Positions 42,820 to 52,381 are shown, numbered from the stretch's first letter. The stretch: 64,000 nucleotides of DNA from Clostridiales bacterium oral taxon 876 str. F0540 (GCA_000466585.1 KE993488.1:67659-131658); one strand, 5' to 3'. Translations and numbers: made by a program. Notes: generated by a model not told the origin, from the sequence alone.

Positions 42820-43569
42820 ATGAAAGGCAAAAAACAACATCATGAGGAACATGTAGATGAAACATGGCTGCTTCCATATTCGGATATGCTTACACTCCTT
42901 TTGGCATTATTTATCGTTATGTTTGCTATGAGTAAAGTGGACAACCAAAAACTTAAGCAGGTAAGTCAGCAATTTAATGTTATATTTTCAGGTGGAAACG
43001 GAGTCATGAAAGATAGTACCGGTAACGGTTCGAATATCTCTCCGGTAACTGATTCCGGTTCTGCTAATGAAGTTAATAGCCTAGCAGAGCAGGACAAGAT
43101 GGCTGTAATTAAGAATACATTAGAGCAAGAGATTAAAAGTGAAGGATATGCGGATAAAGTTAAGCTTGATCTTTCCGGAGAAGGACTCAGCATATCTATA
43201 CAGGACACAGTAGCTTTTAATTCAGGAGATGCAGAGGTATTAAGTAGTTTTGATCCAGTACTTATGCAGATATCAAATATGATAAAAGATTTGGATAACG
43301 AAATAAGGATTAGCGGACACACAGATAATGTACCAATAAGAAATAACAAATTCCGTTCAAATTGGGATTTGAGTTATATGCGTGCTTCTAATGTTATGGG
43401 TTTTATGGTGGACAAAGGTCATATTTTGCCTGATAAATTTTCAATTCAAGTTAATGGAGAATATAGACCTAAATATGATAATTCCACCGAAGAAGGAAGA
43501 GCTAAGAATAGAAGTGTAGATATACTTATAGTTAGAAAATACGCATTAACTACTAAGAATACAAAGTAG
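42820..43569 (+). CDS. motB: Flagellar motor stator protein MotB
   Basis: A 249-residue protein with a short cytoplasmic tail, one membrane helix (about 16-40) whose conserved Asp22 in PYSDMLTLLLA carries the coupling ion, a plug/linker, and a C-terminal OmpA-like peptidoglycan-binding domain (about 110-245) with ISGHTDNVP and the NRSVDILI end. It lies 17 bases behind motA with an AAAGGAG site and forms the stator with it. Protons, not Na+, are the usual coupling ion for MotAB, but this is not tested here. Confidence 0.95.
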   Translation: MKGKKQHHEEHVDETWLLPYSDMLTLLLALFIVMFAMSKVDNQKLKQVSQQFNVIFSGGNGVMKDSTGNGSNISPVTDSGSANEVNSLAEQDKMAVIKNTLEQEIKSEGYADKVKLDLSGEGLSISIQDTVAFNSGDAEVLSSFDPVLMQISNMIKDLDNEIRISGHTDNVPIRNNKFRSNWDLSYMRASNVMGFMVDKGHILPDKFSIQVNGEYRPKYDNSTEEGRAKNRSVDILIVRKYALTTKNTK

Positions 43570-43604
43570 GTTAAGTGTGCCACATTCTTTGTGGAGGGAA
43601 TAAT

Positions 43605-44063
43605 ATGATTGAAGATTATAAGAGAAAAGCTATAAAGAATATAACTGATTTTTATGCAATTTTTCAAAAGGAGGTTCTTGATATTTTCCCGGGGAATATA
43701 CCGGAGTTAACCCCTCTTTTATCAAAGGCACTTTTCGAAATATACTATACTGAAAATATAACCCCTTCAATTCTCACCAGAAGGCTAGCTATTACAGTAC
43801 CAAACACAAGTAGGTGTTTGCAGAAGCTGGGTGATTTGGGGTATATAAATAAAGTTAAAGATGAAAATGATAAAAGAATAACTCATATAAAGCTCACTGA
43901 AGAAGGAATTAAACTGGTTGAAAAATCTATTTCCTATATGGATGAAGTAATGTTAAATAGGCTTAGCTTATTAAAAATGGATGAATTAGAAAGACTTTCA
44001 GGGGCTTTTATGACAATACGAGAATTGTTTGATAAAATTGGTGTTCTACATCAGGCTAAGTAA
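43605..44063 (+). CDS. MarR family transcriptional regulator
   Basis: A roughly 152-residue winged-helix protein with the DENDKRITHIKLTEEG wing and a preceding recognition helix (RLAITVPNTSRCLQKLGDLGYI). ATG 43605 is chosen because GTGGAGGG lies just upstream, although the frame is open ten codons further. It follows motB by 35 bases and may be co-transcribed, but a role in motility is not implied by the sequence. A terminator follows. Confidence 0.88.
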   Translation: MIEDYKRKAIKNITDFYAIFQKEVLDIFPGNIPELTPLLSKALFEIYYTENITPSILTRRLAITVPNTSRCLQKLGDLGYINKVKDENDKRITHIKLTEEGIKLVEKSISYMDEVMLNRLSLLKMDELERLSGAFMTIRELFDKIGVLHQAK

Positions 44064-44105
44064 TATTTTTTTTAAAGGTAAAAATGGTGAATAATTTTAC
44101 AACAC

Positions 44106-44138
44106 ATGGAGAGGCATAACCTCTCCATAATTATTTTT
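44106..44138 (+). terminator. Terminator after marR-like gene
   Basis: ATGGAGAGG pairs with CCTCTCCAT around five bases, followed by a T-rich tail. Confidence 0.85.
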
Positions 44139-44213
44139 ATAAGATTTGTTAATAAACTCTATATTATATGGATATAATCAATAAGGTATATTAAAATGGA
44201 AAAGAGGGTTTCT

Positions 44214-45125
44214 ATGCTTGATGTTGCACTCTTAGGCTGCGGAGGCAGCATGCCTGTACCTGATAGATACTTAACTTCACTACTGATGTCATATAACGGC
44301 AGGATGATATTAATAGACTGCGGTGAAGGAACGCAGGTTTCGCTAAAGCTTTTAAAATGGGGTTTTAAGTATATAGAAACAATATGTTTTACTCATTACC
44401 ATGCTGATCATGTAGTTGGTTTTCCTGGACTTCTTCTCACTATAGCAAACTCAGGAAGAACGGAACCATTAACTATAATTGGGCCTATAGGGTTAAAAGC
44501 AGTGGTAGAGGGACTTACAGTAATTGCTCCAAATTTGCCCTATGAACTTAGGCTTATTGAACTTGCAAGTGAAGAAGAAAACTGCATAAAATTAGACAAT
44601 ATGATAATAAATTCTTTACCGGTAGAGCATACAATTTCTTGTTTAGCTTATTCCGTAACAATAGAAAGAATGAGAAAATTTGACAGAATAAAAGCTGAAA
44701 AAGAAAAGGTGCCTATAGAGTTTTGGAACAGGCTCAGAAAGGGAGAAGAAATCAGCTATAAAGGGGAGTTACTTACTTCGGATTTGGTTATGGGAGAGCA
44801 AAGAAAAGGAATAAAAGTAAGCTATTGTACCGATACAAGGCCAATAGAAGGACTAACAGAATTTATAAAGCATTCAGACCTTTTTATTTGTGAAGGCATG
44901 TATGGAGAAGATGAGTTTCTGCCAAAGGCTATGGATAACAAGCATATGCTTTTTTCAGAAGCAGCGGCTCTTGCCTATAGAGGTGAAGTTAAAGAACTTT
45001 GGCTTACTCATTACAGCCCATCTTTGATTGATCCGTCTCAATACGTAGATACCACCAGAAAAATTTTTAAAAACACCTTACTTGGTGAGGATAGAATGAC
45101 AAAAACCTTGAATTTTTCAGAATAG
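44214..45125 (+). CDS. rnz: Ribonuclease Z
   Basis: A 303-residue metallo-beta-lactamase-fold enzyme for tRNA 3' end processing. The N-terminus LLGCGGSMPVPDR, the H-x-H-x-D-H box THYHADHVVGFPGL (about 62-75) and the later VEHTISCLAY and TDTRP blocks agree with short bacterial RNase Z. ATG 44214 behind AAAAGAGGG is preferred over ATG 44196. The methyltransferase gene starts about 25 bases after its stop. Confidence 0.88.
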   Translation: MLDVALLGCGGSMPVPDRYLTSLLMSYNGRMILIDCGEGTQVSLKLLKWGFKYIETICFTHYHADHVVGFPGLLLTIANSGRTEPLTIIGPIGLKAVVEGLTVIAPNLPYELRLIELASEEENCIKLDNMIINSLPVEHTISCLAYSVTIERMRKFDRIKAEKEKVPIEFWNRLRKGEEISYKGELLTSDLVMGEQRKGIKVSYCTDTRPIEGLTEFIKHSDLFICEGMYGEDEFLPKAMDNKHMLFSEAAALAYRGEVKELWLTHYSPSLIDPSQYVDTTRKIFKNTLLGEDRMTKTLNFSE

Positions 45126-45149
45126 ATTAAAGAAATGAAGGAGATTTAC

Positions 45150-45881
45150 ATGAAGTTTTATAAAGAGCTAAGCAAAGTATATGATATAGTTTTTCCTAAG
45201 GATGAAACAACGTTAAAGTTTCTATGCAAAAGTTTAAATCATAATTCAAAGGTGCTTGACCTTGCCTGCGGCACAGGAAGTTATGCAGTAGCACTTGCTC
45301 AAAAAGGTCATAGAGTAGACGGAATAGATTTAAATGAAGAAATGATTGCTCTTGCAAAAGGAAAGGGTGGATTGTTTGCTAACTTTAAAGTTGGCGATAT
45401 GACAAAATTTCATGAAACCTTTTTAAGCGAAAAATATGATATGATATATTGCATAGGAAATTCTATTGTACATCTTAAGAATAAAGAAAAAATAGAAAAA
45501 TTCATTAAAGATATTTATAAAAGCTTAAATGATGAGGGAACATTAATAATTCAAACTGTTAACTATGATAGAATTATAAATCAAAATATAAAGTCACTTC
45601 CAACAATCGACAGATCTGAAAAAGGAGTTAAGTTTGTCAGGAACTATAATTATAAAGAGAATGAAGAAAAAGTTGAGTTTCAAACAGATTTAATAATATT
45701 TGATAATAACAAAGAAGAGAAATATAATAATTCGGTAGACTTGATAGCCCTTAGAAAAAATGAGCTTGAAGAAATGTTTAAAAAGGCAGGCTTTAAGAGC
45801 ATTGAAAGCTATGGAGGTTTTTCGGAAGAACCGTTTGGAGAAGATTCCTTTGCATTAGTAATTAAAGCAGTTAAAAGTTAG
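45150..45881 (+). CDS. Class I SAM-dependent methyltransferase
   Basis: A 243-residue Rossmann-fold methyltransferase. Motif I is VLDLACGTGSYAVALA (about 36-51), followed by the acidic VDGIDLNEEMIALA and the IYCIGNSIVHLKNK motif IV region. The C-terminal half includes a beta-strand cap and ends in FALVIKAVKS. The substrate is unknown; the family includes small-molecule and cofactor methyltransferases. ATG 45150 follows AAGGAGA. It appears to share a transcript with rnz. Confidence 0.85.
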   Translation: MKFYKELSKVYDIVFPKDETTLKFLCKSLNHNSKVLDLACGTGSYAVALAQKGHRVDGIDLNEEMIALAKGKGGLFANFKVGDMTKFHETFLSEKYDMIYCIGNSIVHLKNKEKIEKFIKDIYKSLNDEGTLIIQTVNYDRIINQNIKSLPTIDRSEKGVKFVRNYNYKENEEKVEFQTDLIIFDNNKEEKYNNSVDLIALRKNELEEMFKKAGFKSIESYGGFSEEPFGEDSFALVIKAVKS

Positions 45882-45930
45882 AATTAAAGTATTTAAAGAA
45901 TTTTATAATTACAAAATGAAAAATTTTTAA

Positions 45931-45990
45931 GGCCACAGAGGTAGACTTATATTAAAGTTCATCTCCGTGGCCTCTGAAATTTCTTTCTTT
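45931..45990. terminator. Long hairpin terminator between convergent genes
   Basis: GGCCACAGAGGTAGACTT pairs with AAGTTCATCTCCGTGGCC with some mismatches, followed by a T-rich stretch. It separates the methyltransferase gene from the convergent YkuS-like gene. Confidence 0.75.
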
Positions 45991-46042
45991 ATTTCAGCAA
46001 TTAATAATTTTTACTGTACCTTCTGTTTTATAAGAGGTAGGA

Positions 46043-46297
46043 TTATAAAGTTCTGTTCAATTGATCCAATACATCTTGTGGAGTCATTCCATCAGAGTTT
46101 ATTACAGGAAGCTTTCCTGCTGTATCATCAATGCCCATTATGTTATCTGAAGCACCAGATACAACCACAGCATCAAAGCTTAAAAGAGTAGTACTGCTTG
46201 TTAAATTTGTTGTGTCTACCTCAAAAACCTTATAGCCGTTGTCTGAAAGATAATCGCGAATTGTGCTTAATTCTTTTTGTACACCTATATTTTTCAT
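46043..46297 (-). CDS. YkuS-family (UPF0180) small protein
   Basis: An 84-residue protein in the short UPF0180/YkuS family: the N-terminal GVQKELSTIRDYLSDNGYKVFEV and the later DAVVVSGASDNIMGIDDTAGK are the conserved blocks. Its function is unknown; the strand-helix alternation suggests a Rossmann-like alpha/beta unit. ATG 46297 is chosen because AAAGGAGATG lies seven bases upstream; the longer frame upstream lacks a site. It is divergent from tkt. Confidence 0.82.
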   Translation of the reverse strand: MKNIGVQKELSTIRDYLSDNGYKVFEVDTTNLTSSTTLLSFDAVVVSGASDNIMGIDDTAGKLPVINSDGMTPQDVLDQLNRTL

Positions 46298-46464
46298 TTC
46301 AACATCTCCTTTCACAAAATTTATTATTTGCATATAACAAATTCATATACCAGATATAAGCCAAGTACTAATGGATTATTTTAATTTTATGAGTTATAAT
46401 ATATAGCGAAGTTATATTATGGACGACTTAGAATATTATACTTTTTGTAAAGGAGAATGGATAT

Positions 46465-48447
46465 ATGAACAATATTGACCAATTATCAATCAACTCCATA
46501 AGAATATTATCTGCTGAAGGAGTACAAAAGGCAAAGTCAGGGCATCCGGGACTTCCTCTTGGTGCAGCACCAATGGCGTATACTCTTTGGGCAAAACATA
46601 TGAAGCACAATCCGGAAAATGCTAAATGGTATGATAGAGATAGATTCGTACTATCTGCAGGACATGGATCAATGCTTTTATATTCGCTTTTACATATTTT
46701 TGGATATGGCCTAACAGTTGATGACCTAATGAACTTTAGACAACTTGGAAGTAAAACTCCAGGGCATCCAGAGTATGGTCATACTGTAGGAGTTGAAACA
46801 ACTACAGGACCTCTTGGTCAGGGATTTGCTACTGCAGTAGGTATGGCAATTGCAGAAAGCTATTTGGCAGAAAAATTCAACAGACCAGGCTTTAAAGTTG
46901 TAGACCATTATACTTACGTGCTTTCCGGTGATGGAGATATGATGGAAGGTATAACATCTGAAGCTGCGTCTCTGGCAGGAACCTTAGCACTTGATAAACT
47001 TATAGTTTTATATGACTCAAATAAGATATCAATAGAAGGAAATACAGATATAGCTTTCAGAGAAAATGTTGGAGATAGATATAAAGCTTATGGCTGGCAG
47101 GTATTGATTGTTGAGGACGGAAATAATGTTGAAGAAATAAGTGATGCTATAAAAGCTGCAAAAGAAGAAAGCAAAAAACCAAGCTTAATTATAGTAAAAA
47201 CTCAAATAGGATATGGTTCTCCAAAAGTAGGAACAGCAGGCGTGCATGGTGAACCTCTTGGAATCGAAAATCTTCAAAAGACAAGAGAATTCTTAAAATG
47301 GAATTATGAAAAGGAATTCCACGTTCCGGATGAAGTTAGAGATTACATGAATACTCTAAAATCAGAAGGTAAAAATAAGCAGGAAGCTTGGGATAAGTTG
47401 TTTAATGAATACAAGAAGCAATATCCGGAGTTAGCTGCAGAATGGGAATTATGGCATAACAGCAAATCTGCTGAAGAGTTATTAAATAATGAAGATTTTT
47501 GGAAGTTCAGCGGAAAGGCTGCTACAAGAAGTTCTTCAGGAGAAGTTATAAATAGACTGGCTAATGCAGTTCCAAACTTTATAGGCGGATCAGCTGACCT
47601 TGCACCATCTAACAAAACTTACATGAAGGATAAGGGAGATTACTCAGCAGAAGATAGAAGCGGAAGAAATCTTCATTTTGGAGTAAGAGAATTTGCTATG
47701 TCTGCTATAGGAAATGGTATAGCAGTTCATGGAGGCTTAAAGGTATTTGTTGCAACCTTCTTTGTATTTTCTGATTACGCTAAAGCAGCAATGAGATTAT
47801 CAGCACTTATGAAGCTTCCTGTAGTGTATGTTTTAACCCACGACAGTATAGGCGTAGGTGAAGATGGACCTACACATCAGCCTATTGAACAGTTGGCTGC
47901 ACTAAGAAGCATACCAAATTTCCATGTTTATAGACCAGCAGATTCAAAGGAAACAGCTGCTGCATGGTATTCAGCTATAACTAGGGAAGACGGACCAACA
48001 GCTTTAGTTTTAACTAGACAAGATTTACCTTTATATGAAGAAACCTCAAAGGAAGCTTTAAAAGGTGCTTATATACTAAAAGACAGTGAGAAGGAAATTC
48101 CTGATTTAATATTAATGGCTACAGGTTCTGAAGTAGAATTAATATATGAGGCCTCAAAGACACTTAAGGAGAAAGGTATTGATACAAGAGTTGTAAGTAT
48201 GCCTTCTTTGGAAGTTTTTGAAGAGCAAAGCAAGGAATATAAAGAACTTATTCTTCCAAAAGAGTGCAGAAACAGAATTGCAGTAGAAGCATTAACTTCT
48301 TTTGGATGGCATAAATATGTAGGACTTGATGGAGAGGTTATTTCTCTTGATCATTTTGGAGAATCAGCTCCTGCAGATAAATTATTTAAGAAGTTTGGAT
48401 TTACTGTAGAAAATGTTGTGGAAAAGTCATTAAGTTTAGTTAAGTAG
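46465..48447 (+). CDS. tkt: Transketolase
   Basis: A 660-residue thiamine-diphosphate enzyme of the pentose phosphate pathway. The conserved GHPGLPLGAAPMAY near the N-terminus, the TPP-binding GDGDMMEG (about 154-161), the central VGEDGPTHQPIEQLA and the C-terminal domain are complete. It is of full bacterial length, not the split form. It probably sits alone in its transcription unit, with an AAAGGAG ribosome site and a long palindrome behind it. Confidence 0.96.
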   Translation: MNNIDQLSINSIRILSAEGVQKAKSGHPGLPLGAAPMAYTLWAKHMKHNPENAKWYDRDRFVLSAGHGSMLLYSLLHIFGYGLTVDDLMNFRQLGSKTPGHPEYGHTVGVETTTGPLGQGFATAVGMAIAESYLAEKFNRPGFKVVDHYTYVLSGDGDMMEGITSEAASLAGTLALDKLIVLYDSNKISIEGNTDIAFRENVGDRYKAYGWQVLIVEDGNNVEEISDAIKAAKEESKKPSLIIVKTQIGYGSPKVGTAGVHGEPLGIENLQKTREFLKWNYEKEFHVPDEVRDYMNTLKSEGKNKQEAWDKLFNEYKKQYPELAAEWELWHNSKSAEELLNNEDFWKFSGKAATRSSSGEVINRLANAVPNFIGGSADLAPSNKTYMKDKGDYSAEDRSGRNLHFGVREFAMSAIGNGIAVHGGLKVFVATFFVFSDYAKAAMRLSALMKLPVVYVLTHDSIGVGEDGPTHQPIEQLAALRSIPNFHVYRPADSKETAAAWYSAITREDGPTALVLTRQDLPLYEETSKEALKGAYILKDSEKEIPDLILMATGSEVELIYEASKTLKEKGIDTRVVSMPSLEVFEEQSKEYKELILPKECRNRIAVEALTSFGWHKYVGLDGEVISLDHFGESAPADKLFKKFGFTVENVVEKSLSLVK

Positions 48448-48454
48448 GATAAAT

Positions 48455-48617
48455 GGGACTGTTGCAAAATAGCAAAGAACCTATATACAATGCAATAAAG
48501 TTCTTATATTAATGATGTCACAAAATATACAATCTTCAAGGATCTTTGGGATATAATTAATATATTAGAACTTTTGCATTGCATATGTGAAGGTTAAAGG
48601 CTATTTTACAATAGCCC
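48455..48617. repeat. 163-bp imperfect palindrome between tkt and corA
   Basis: The ends GGGACTGTTGCAAAATAGC and, on the other strand, GGGCTATTGTAAAATAGCC are related, and inner arms (around 48476-48515 with 48555-48597) continue the palindrome through ATGCAATAAAGTTC/GAACTTTTGCATTGC. The centre is about 40 unpaired bases. It could be a MITE-like remnant or an unusually long terminator for tkt. It has no coding capacity. Confidence 0.6.
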
Positions 48618-48639
48618 TGTTTTGTTATGAGGTGAAGTT

Positions 48640-49704
48640 ATGGCAAAGTATATTAAAAGAACTACTAAGAGAGCAGGAGAATCACCCGGAACTCTTATTC
48701 ATGTAGGGGATTATACTGCTGATAATATACAGCTTACTATGATAGAGTATAACAAGGAATTTTCTCAAAAAAAAGAGCTTAATAATATCGAAGAGTGTTT
48801 TTTACAAGAAGGAACTGATACCATAAAATGGGTGAACGTTGAAGGGCTCCATGATACAAGTATTATCGAAAAGATAGGAAAAAAATTTAATTTTCATCCT
48901 CTTATGCTTGAGGATATCTTAAATACAAACCAAAGACCTAAGATGGATGATTATGACGACTATATCTTTGTTGTCTTTAAGATGGTTTACTATAATGAGG
49001 AAGTAAAAGAAATTGTTACTGAGCAGGTAAGCTTTGTGCTTGTTGATAATTATGTTTTCTCTTTTCAAGAATTTAAGGGTGATGTGTTTGATGGAGTAAG
49101 AGAAAGAATAGAGGCTGGAAAAGGCAATATAAGAAAGCTAGGAGCAGATTATCTTATTTATGCATTAATAGATGCTATAGTAGACAGTTACTTTTTTATA
49201 TTAGAGCAAATAGGCAATTCTTCTGAGGATATTGAGCACAAGTTGATGGAAGAGCCTCAAAAGGAGGTTTTGCAGAATATATATAGTCTTAAAAGAGAAA
49301 TGATATACTTAAACAATTCTATTTGGCCGCTAAGAGAGGTTATAGGGAACTTAACAAGAACCGAATCTCATTTGATCAAGCAAAATACTATTTTATATTT
49401 AAGAGATGTGTACGATCATGTTATACAAGTAATAGATATTATAGAATCCTATAGAGATATCATGTCAGGCATGCTGGATACTTACCTTTCAAGTATAAGT
49501 AACAGAACAAATGATGTTATGAAGGTGCTTACTATATTTTCAACCATATTTATACCGCTTACCTTTTTAGCAGGAATTTATGGGATGAATTTTAAATATA
49601 TACCCGAGCTGGAGATACCTTGGGCTTATCCGGCATTTTGGGTAGTTACTATAATCATAGTAGTTGTTATGTTAAGTTATTTTAGAAGAAAAAAGTGGCT
49701 TTAA
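48640..49704 (+). CDS. corA: Magnesium/cobalt transporter CorA
   Basis: A 354-residue CorA. A large N-terminal cytoplasmic funnel domain and a long stalk helix (about 230-295) precede two C-terminal membrane helices, with the invariant GMN in IYGMNFKYIPELE at the pore entrance (about 324). It is the second magnesium system of the window besides the M-box operon. It uses a GAGGTG ribosome site just behind the palindrome. Confidence 0.95.
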   Translation: MAKYIKRTTKRAGESPGTLIHVGDYTADNIQLTMIEYNKEFSQKKELNNIEECFLQEGTDTIKWVNVEGLHDTSIIEKIGKKFNFHPLMLEDILNTNQRPKMDDYDDYIFVVFKMVYYNEEVKEIVTEQVSFVLVDNYVFSFQEFKGDVFDGVRERIEAGKGNIRKLGADYLIYALIDAIVDSYFFILEQIGNSSEDIEHKLMEEPQKEVLQNIYSLKREMIYLNNSIWPLREVIGNLTRTESHLIKQNTILYLRDVYDHVIQVIDIIESYRDIMSGMLDTYLSSISNRTNDVMKVLTIFSTIFIPLTFLAGIYGMNFKYIPELEIPWAYPAFWVVTIIIVVVMLSYFRRKKWL

Positions 49705-49845
49705 GCAAAGAGATAAATCAGATATCTTTACATTTGAAAATCCCTATAGTATATTTGAAAATATGTATAAAATGGAGTTATAAAATGAAGTTTTAAGTTA
49801 TAAATTAGTTTCCGGATATAGTTTAACCAAGGAAGGAGAAAATTT

Positions 49846-50907
49846 ATGAAAAAAGTTATTTCTTTTGCATTAGCAGCTATAGTTGCTGCTTCTGTGCTTA
49901 TGGGCTGCTCCAATGCTAAAAAAAATAATGAGTTCTATGAAGAAAAAAACTTAAATTTAATGGATACAGTTATTGACTTAAGAGCATCAGGTACAAAAGC
50001 ACCTGAAGCTGTAAAGGAGGCTATGAAAAGGCTCGAGGAAATAGATGTTATGGCTAGTCCAAACAATGAAAAGGGAGATGTTTGGAAGATTAATCAAGGT
50101 GCAGGGAAGGAATATGTCAAGGTGAATCCAGATACCATAAAAATGATTCAAATGGCAGTTAAGTATTCAAAAATGAGCAATGGTGCTTTTGATATAACTA
50201 TAGCTCCTCTTATTAATCTATGGGGAATTGGCACAGATAAAGCAAGAGTACCTTCAGAGCAAGAGATAAAGGAAAAACTTCCTTTAGTGGGCTATGACAA
50301 GATAAGCATAAAGGAGTCCGACAATTCCGTTAAGCTTGAAAAAGAAGGAATGGCAATTGATTTAGGCGGCATAGCAAAGGGGTTTGCTGCTGATGAGGTA
50401 ATGAAGATATTTAAAAAATACAATATAGAAAATGCCTTAATTGATCTTGGAGGAAGTTCAATATATGCTGCCGGCAAGAATAAAACGCAATCTCCTTGGT
50501 CAATAGGAATTCAGCATCCTAGACTTGAGAGGAGTGAAGGACTTCTTGGAGTTGTTAAAATATCTGATGAAGCACTTTCAACCTCAGGAGATTATGAAAG
50601 ATTTTTTATAAAAGATAATAAGAGATATCACCATATTTTAAATCCGGCTACAGGTTATCCTGCTGATAATGGAGTAATGAGCGATACTATAGTAATAAAA
50701 GGAAATGTAGCGGATGCAAATATGCAGGCTGATATGCTTACTACTACTGTATTTGTATTAGGTGCTGATAAAGGCATGAAGTTTATAGAGAGTCTTCCTG
50801 GTATAGAATGTGCAGTAACTACAACGGATAACAAGCTGTATACTTCCTCAGGTTTTAAAAAGAGACTTACTGATCTGCATAAGGATTTTACAGAAGTAGA
50901 ACAATAA
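49846..50907 (+). CDS. apbE: FAD:protein FMN transferase lipoprotein
   Basis: A 353-residue exported ApbE. A lipoprotein signal ends in the lipobox LMGC (Cys at about 22). The FAD/Mg2+-binding DLGGIAKGFAADEV, DLGGSSIYAAG and the HHILNPATGYPA region with the catalytic residues are present. It attaches FMN covalently to threonine residues of extracytoplasmic flavoproteins, such as Rnf or Nqr subunits, none of which are in this window. Ribosome site AAGGAAGGAG. Confidence 0.95.
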   Translation: MKKVISFALAAIVAASVLMGCSNAKKNNEFYEEKNLNLMDTVIDLRASGTKAPEAVKEAMKRLEEIDVMASPNNEKGDVWKINQGAGKEYVKVNPDTIKMIQMAVKYSKMSNGAFDITIAPLINLWGIGTDKARVPSEQEIKEKLPLVGYDKISIKESDNSVKLEKEGMAIDLGGIAKGFAADEVMKIFKKYNIENALIDLGGSSIYAAGKNKTQSPWSIGIQHPRLERSEGLLGVVKISDEALSTSGDYERFFIKDNKRYHHILNPATGYPADNGVMSDTIVIKGNVADANMQADMLTTTVFVLGADKGMKFIESLPGIECAVTTTDNKLYTSSGFKKRLTDLHKDFTEVEQ

Positions 50908-50978
50908 ATTTATATAATAAAGAATTAATTATCCACTACTGTAATAATAATTAAATATGAATAATAAGGGGGATTTTT

Positions 50979-51785
50979 ATGGATTCAAGGTATATGAATG
51001 CCCACGATATTGATTTTAAAATTTATGGTGATGACATGCAGTTTGTTGAAATTGAACTTGATCCAAAAGAAAGTGTCATAGCTGAAGCCGGAGCAATGAT
51101 GATGATGACAGCAGGTATACAAATGGAGACCATATTCGGAGATGGAACTTCGAGTAATGGAAATGGTTTAATGGGCAAACTTTTTGGAGCAGGCAAAAGA
51201 ATACTTACCGGTGAAAGTCTTTTTATGACAGTATTTACTAATAGCGGATATGGAAAACAGCAGGTTTCCTTTGCAGCACCATATCCGGGAAAAATAATAC
51301 CGGTGGATTTAACTAGATATGGCGGCAAGATTATTTGTCAGAAGGATGCTTTTCTATGTGCTGCTAAAGGAGTGTCAATAGGTATTGACTTTAGAAGAAA
51401 GCTTGGTGTAGGTTTCTTTGGCGGAGAGGGCTTTATAATGCAGAGGCTTGAAGGAGACGGACTTGCTTTTCTGCATGCTGGAGGAACTATTTACGAAAAG
51501 GAAATCGGCTATGGAGAAACTTTAAGAGTTGATACTGGCTGTCTTGTAGCTATGACTAGGGATGTTCAATACGATATCCAATTTGTTGGAGGAGTAAAAA
51601 CTGCTTTCTTCGGCGGTGAAGGATTATTTTTTGCAACTTTGACAGGTCCGGGAAAGGTTTGGATACAGTCACTTCCATTCAGCAGGTTAGCAGACAGAGT
51701 TTTAGCAGCATCAAGAGTTTCCGGAGGTCGAAAGGATGAAGGAAGCATACTTGGAACGATAGGCAATCTACTTGACGGAGATTAA
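50979..51785 (+). CDS. TIGR00266/AIM24 family protein
   Basis: A 268-residue protein of the AIM24 (mitochondrial biogenesis-like) beta-sheet family. The conserved EIELDPKESVIAEAGAMMMM start, the PGKIIPVDL turn, GGEGFIMQRLEGDG and the Gly-rich VKTAFFGGEGLF block are visible. Function in bacteria is unknown. Strong AAGGGGG ribosome site; it lies about 70 bases after apbE, without an obvious terminator. Confidence 0.88.
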   Translation: MDSRYMNAHDIDFKIYGDDMQFVEIELDPKESVIAEAGAMMMMTAGIQMETIFGDGTSSNGNGLMGKLFGAGKRILTGESLFMTVFTNSGYGKQQVSFAAPYPGKIIPVDLTRYGGKIICQKDAFLCAAKGVSIGIDFRRKLGVGFFGGEGFIMQRLEGDGLAFLHAGGTIYEKEIGYGETLRVDTGCLVAMTRDVQYDIQFVGGVKTAFFGGEGLFFATLTGPGKVWIQSLPFSRLADRVLAASRVSGGRKDEGSILGTIGNLLDGD

Positions 51786-51805
51786 ATAATTATAATAGTA
51801 TATAA

Positions 51806-51835
51806 AATAAGAGAGCTGAATTCAGCTCTCTTATT
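51806..51835. terminator. Loop-less 15-bp perfect palindrome, bidirectional terminator
   Basis: The sequence at 51806-51820 is the exact reverse complement of 51821-51835. It separates the convergent AIM24 and sspH genes and has T-rich flanks on both strands. Confidence 0.8.
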
Positions 51836-51842
51836 TTATATA

Positions 51843-52031
51843 CTACATTTCAGAACCAGTATCTGTAAGACTTGCAACAGGTACTTCTTCAGTTTGACTT
51901 GTTCCCACAACGGATACAACGGCGGTTCTTTTGTCTTTATCAAGACTTTCAATCCATACAGGCTTTCCAGCATAAAGAACGCTGATATTATTTGTGGAGC
52001 TCATTATTTCTATTGCTCTATCAATTATCAT
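51843..52031 (-). CDS. sspH: H-type small acid-soluble spore protein
   Basis: A 62-residue protein with the H-type SASP pattern: an initial helical IIDRAIEIMSS, then ISVLYAGKPVWIESLD and a C-terminal EEVPVASL. Such proteins are made in the forespore and associate with spore components. ATG 52031 follows AAAAGGAGG directly; the frame continues upstream without a better start. It confirms a sporulating host together with sleB. Confidence 0.88.
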   Translation of the reverse strand: MIIDRAIEIMSSTNNISVLYAGKPVWIESLDKDKRTAVVSVVGTSQTEEVPVASLTDTGSEM

Positions 52032-52253
52032 ATTAATCCTCCTTTTAGTCGGAAGAACAGAGTTGTTTAAAATACTCACTTCCGATCTCGAAATACTTGT
52101 TTTAAAGTTTTAAGACTCTAAACTGCTTTAAACAGATATGAAACAGCTAATAATATATAAGCTGTTTATTAAATCTAGAGAAAAATAAAAACATATATTA
52201 TGCTTTTAAAAATAGTATTTATAAGAATTAAAGATAATATGTATGAAAATAAG

Positions 52254-52365
52254 AAGAGACTGCATCAAAATAACTAAACTTACTATGGTATTTGAATGTG
52301 TTGAAGCAAAATTTATAGAATTCAAATACCACACAGCAGGTTTAAGCTTTTTGATACAATCTTTT
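52254..52365. repeat. 110-bp imperfect palindrome downstream of the ferritin-like gene
   Basis: GAGACTGCATCAAAATAACT at the left end pairs with the reverse complement of the right end, and the arms share GGTATTTGAAT. On the minus strand it follows the ferritin-like gene and may be its terminator, with a TCTTCTTATTTTC tail. The end resembles the GGGACTGTTGCAAAATAG end of the element at 48455. Confidence 0.6.
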
Positions 52366-52381
52366 AAATTTCTAATATGTT

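Noticed and set aside
52084..52096. Possible sequencing-adapter residue (AGATCGGAAG on the minus strand)
   Set aside because: Only about ten bases match and the next bases differ from the adapter; the sequence is continuous with a normal sspH leader.
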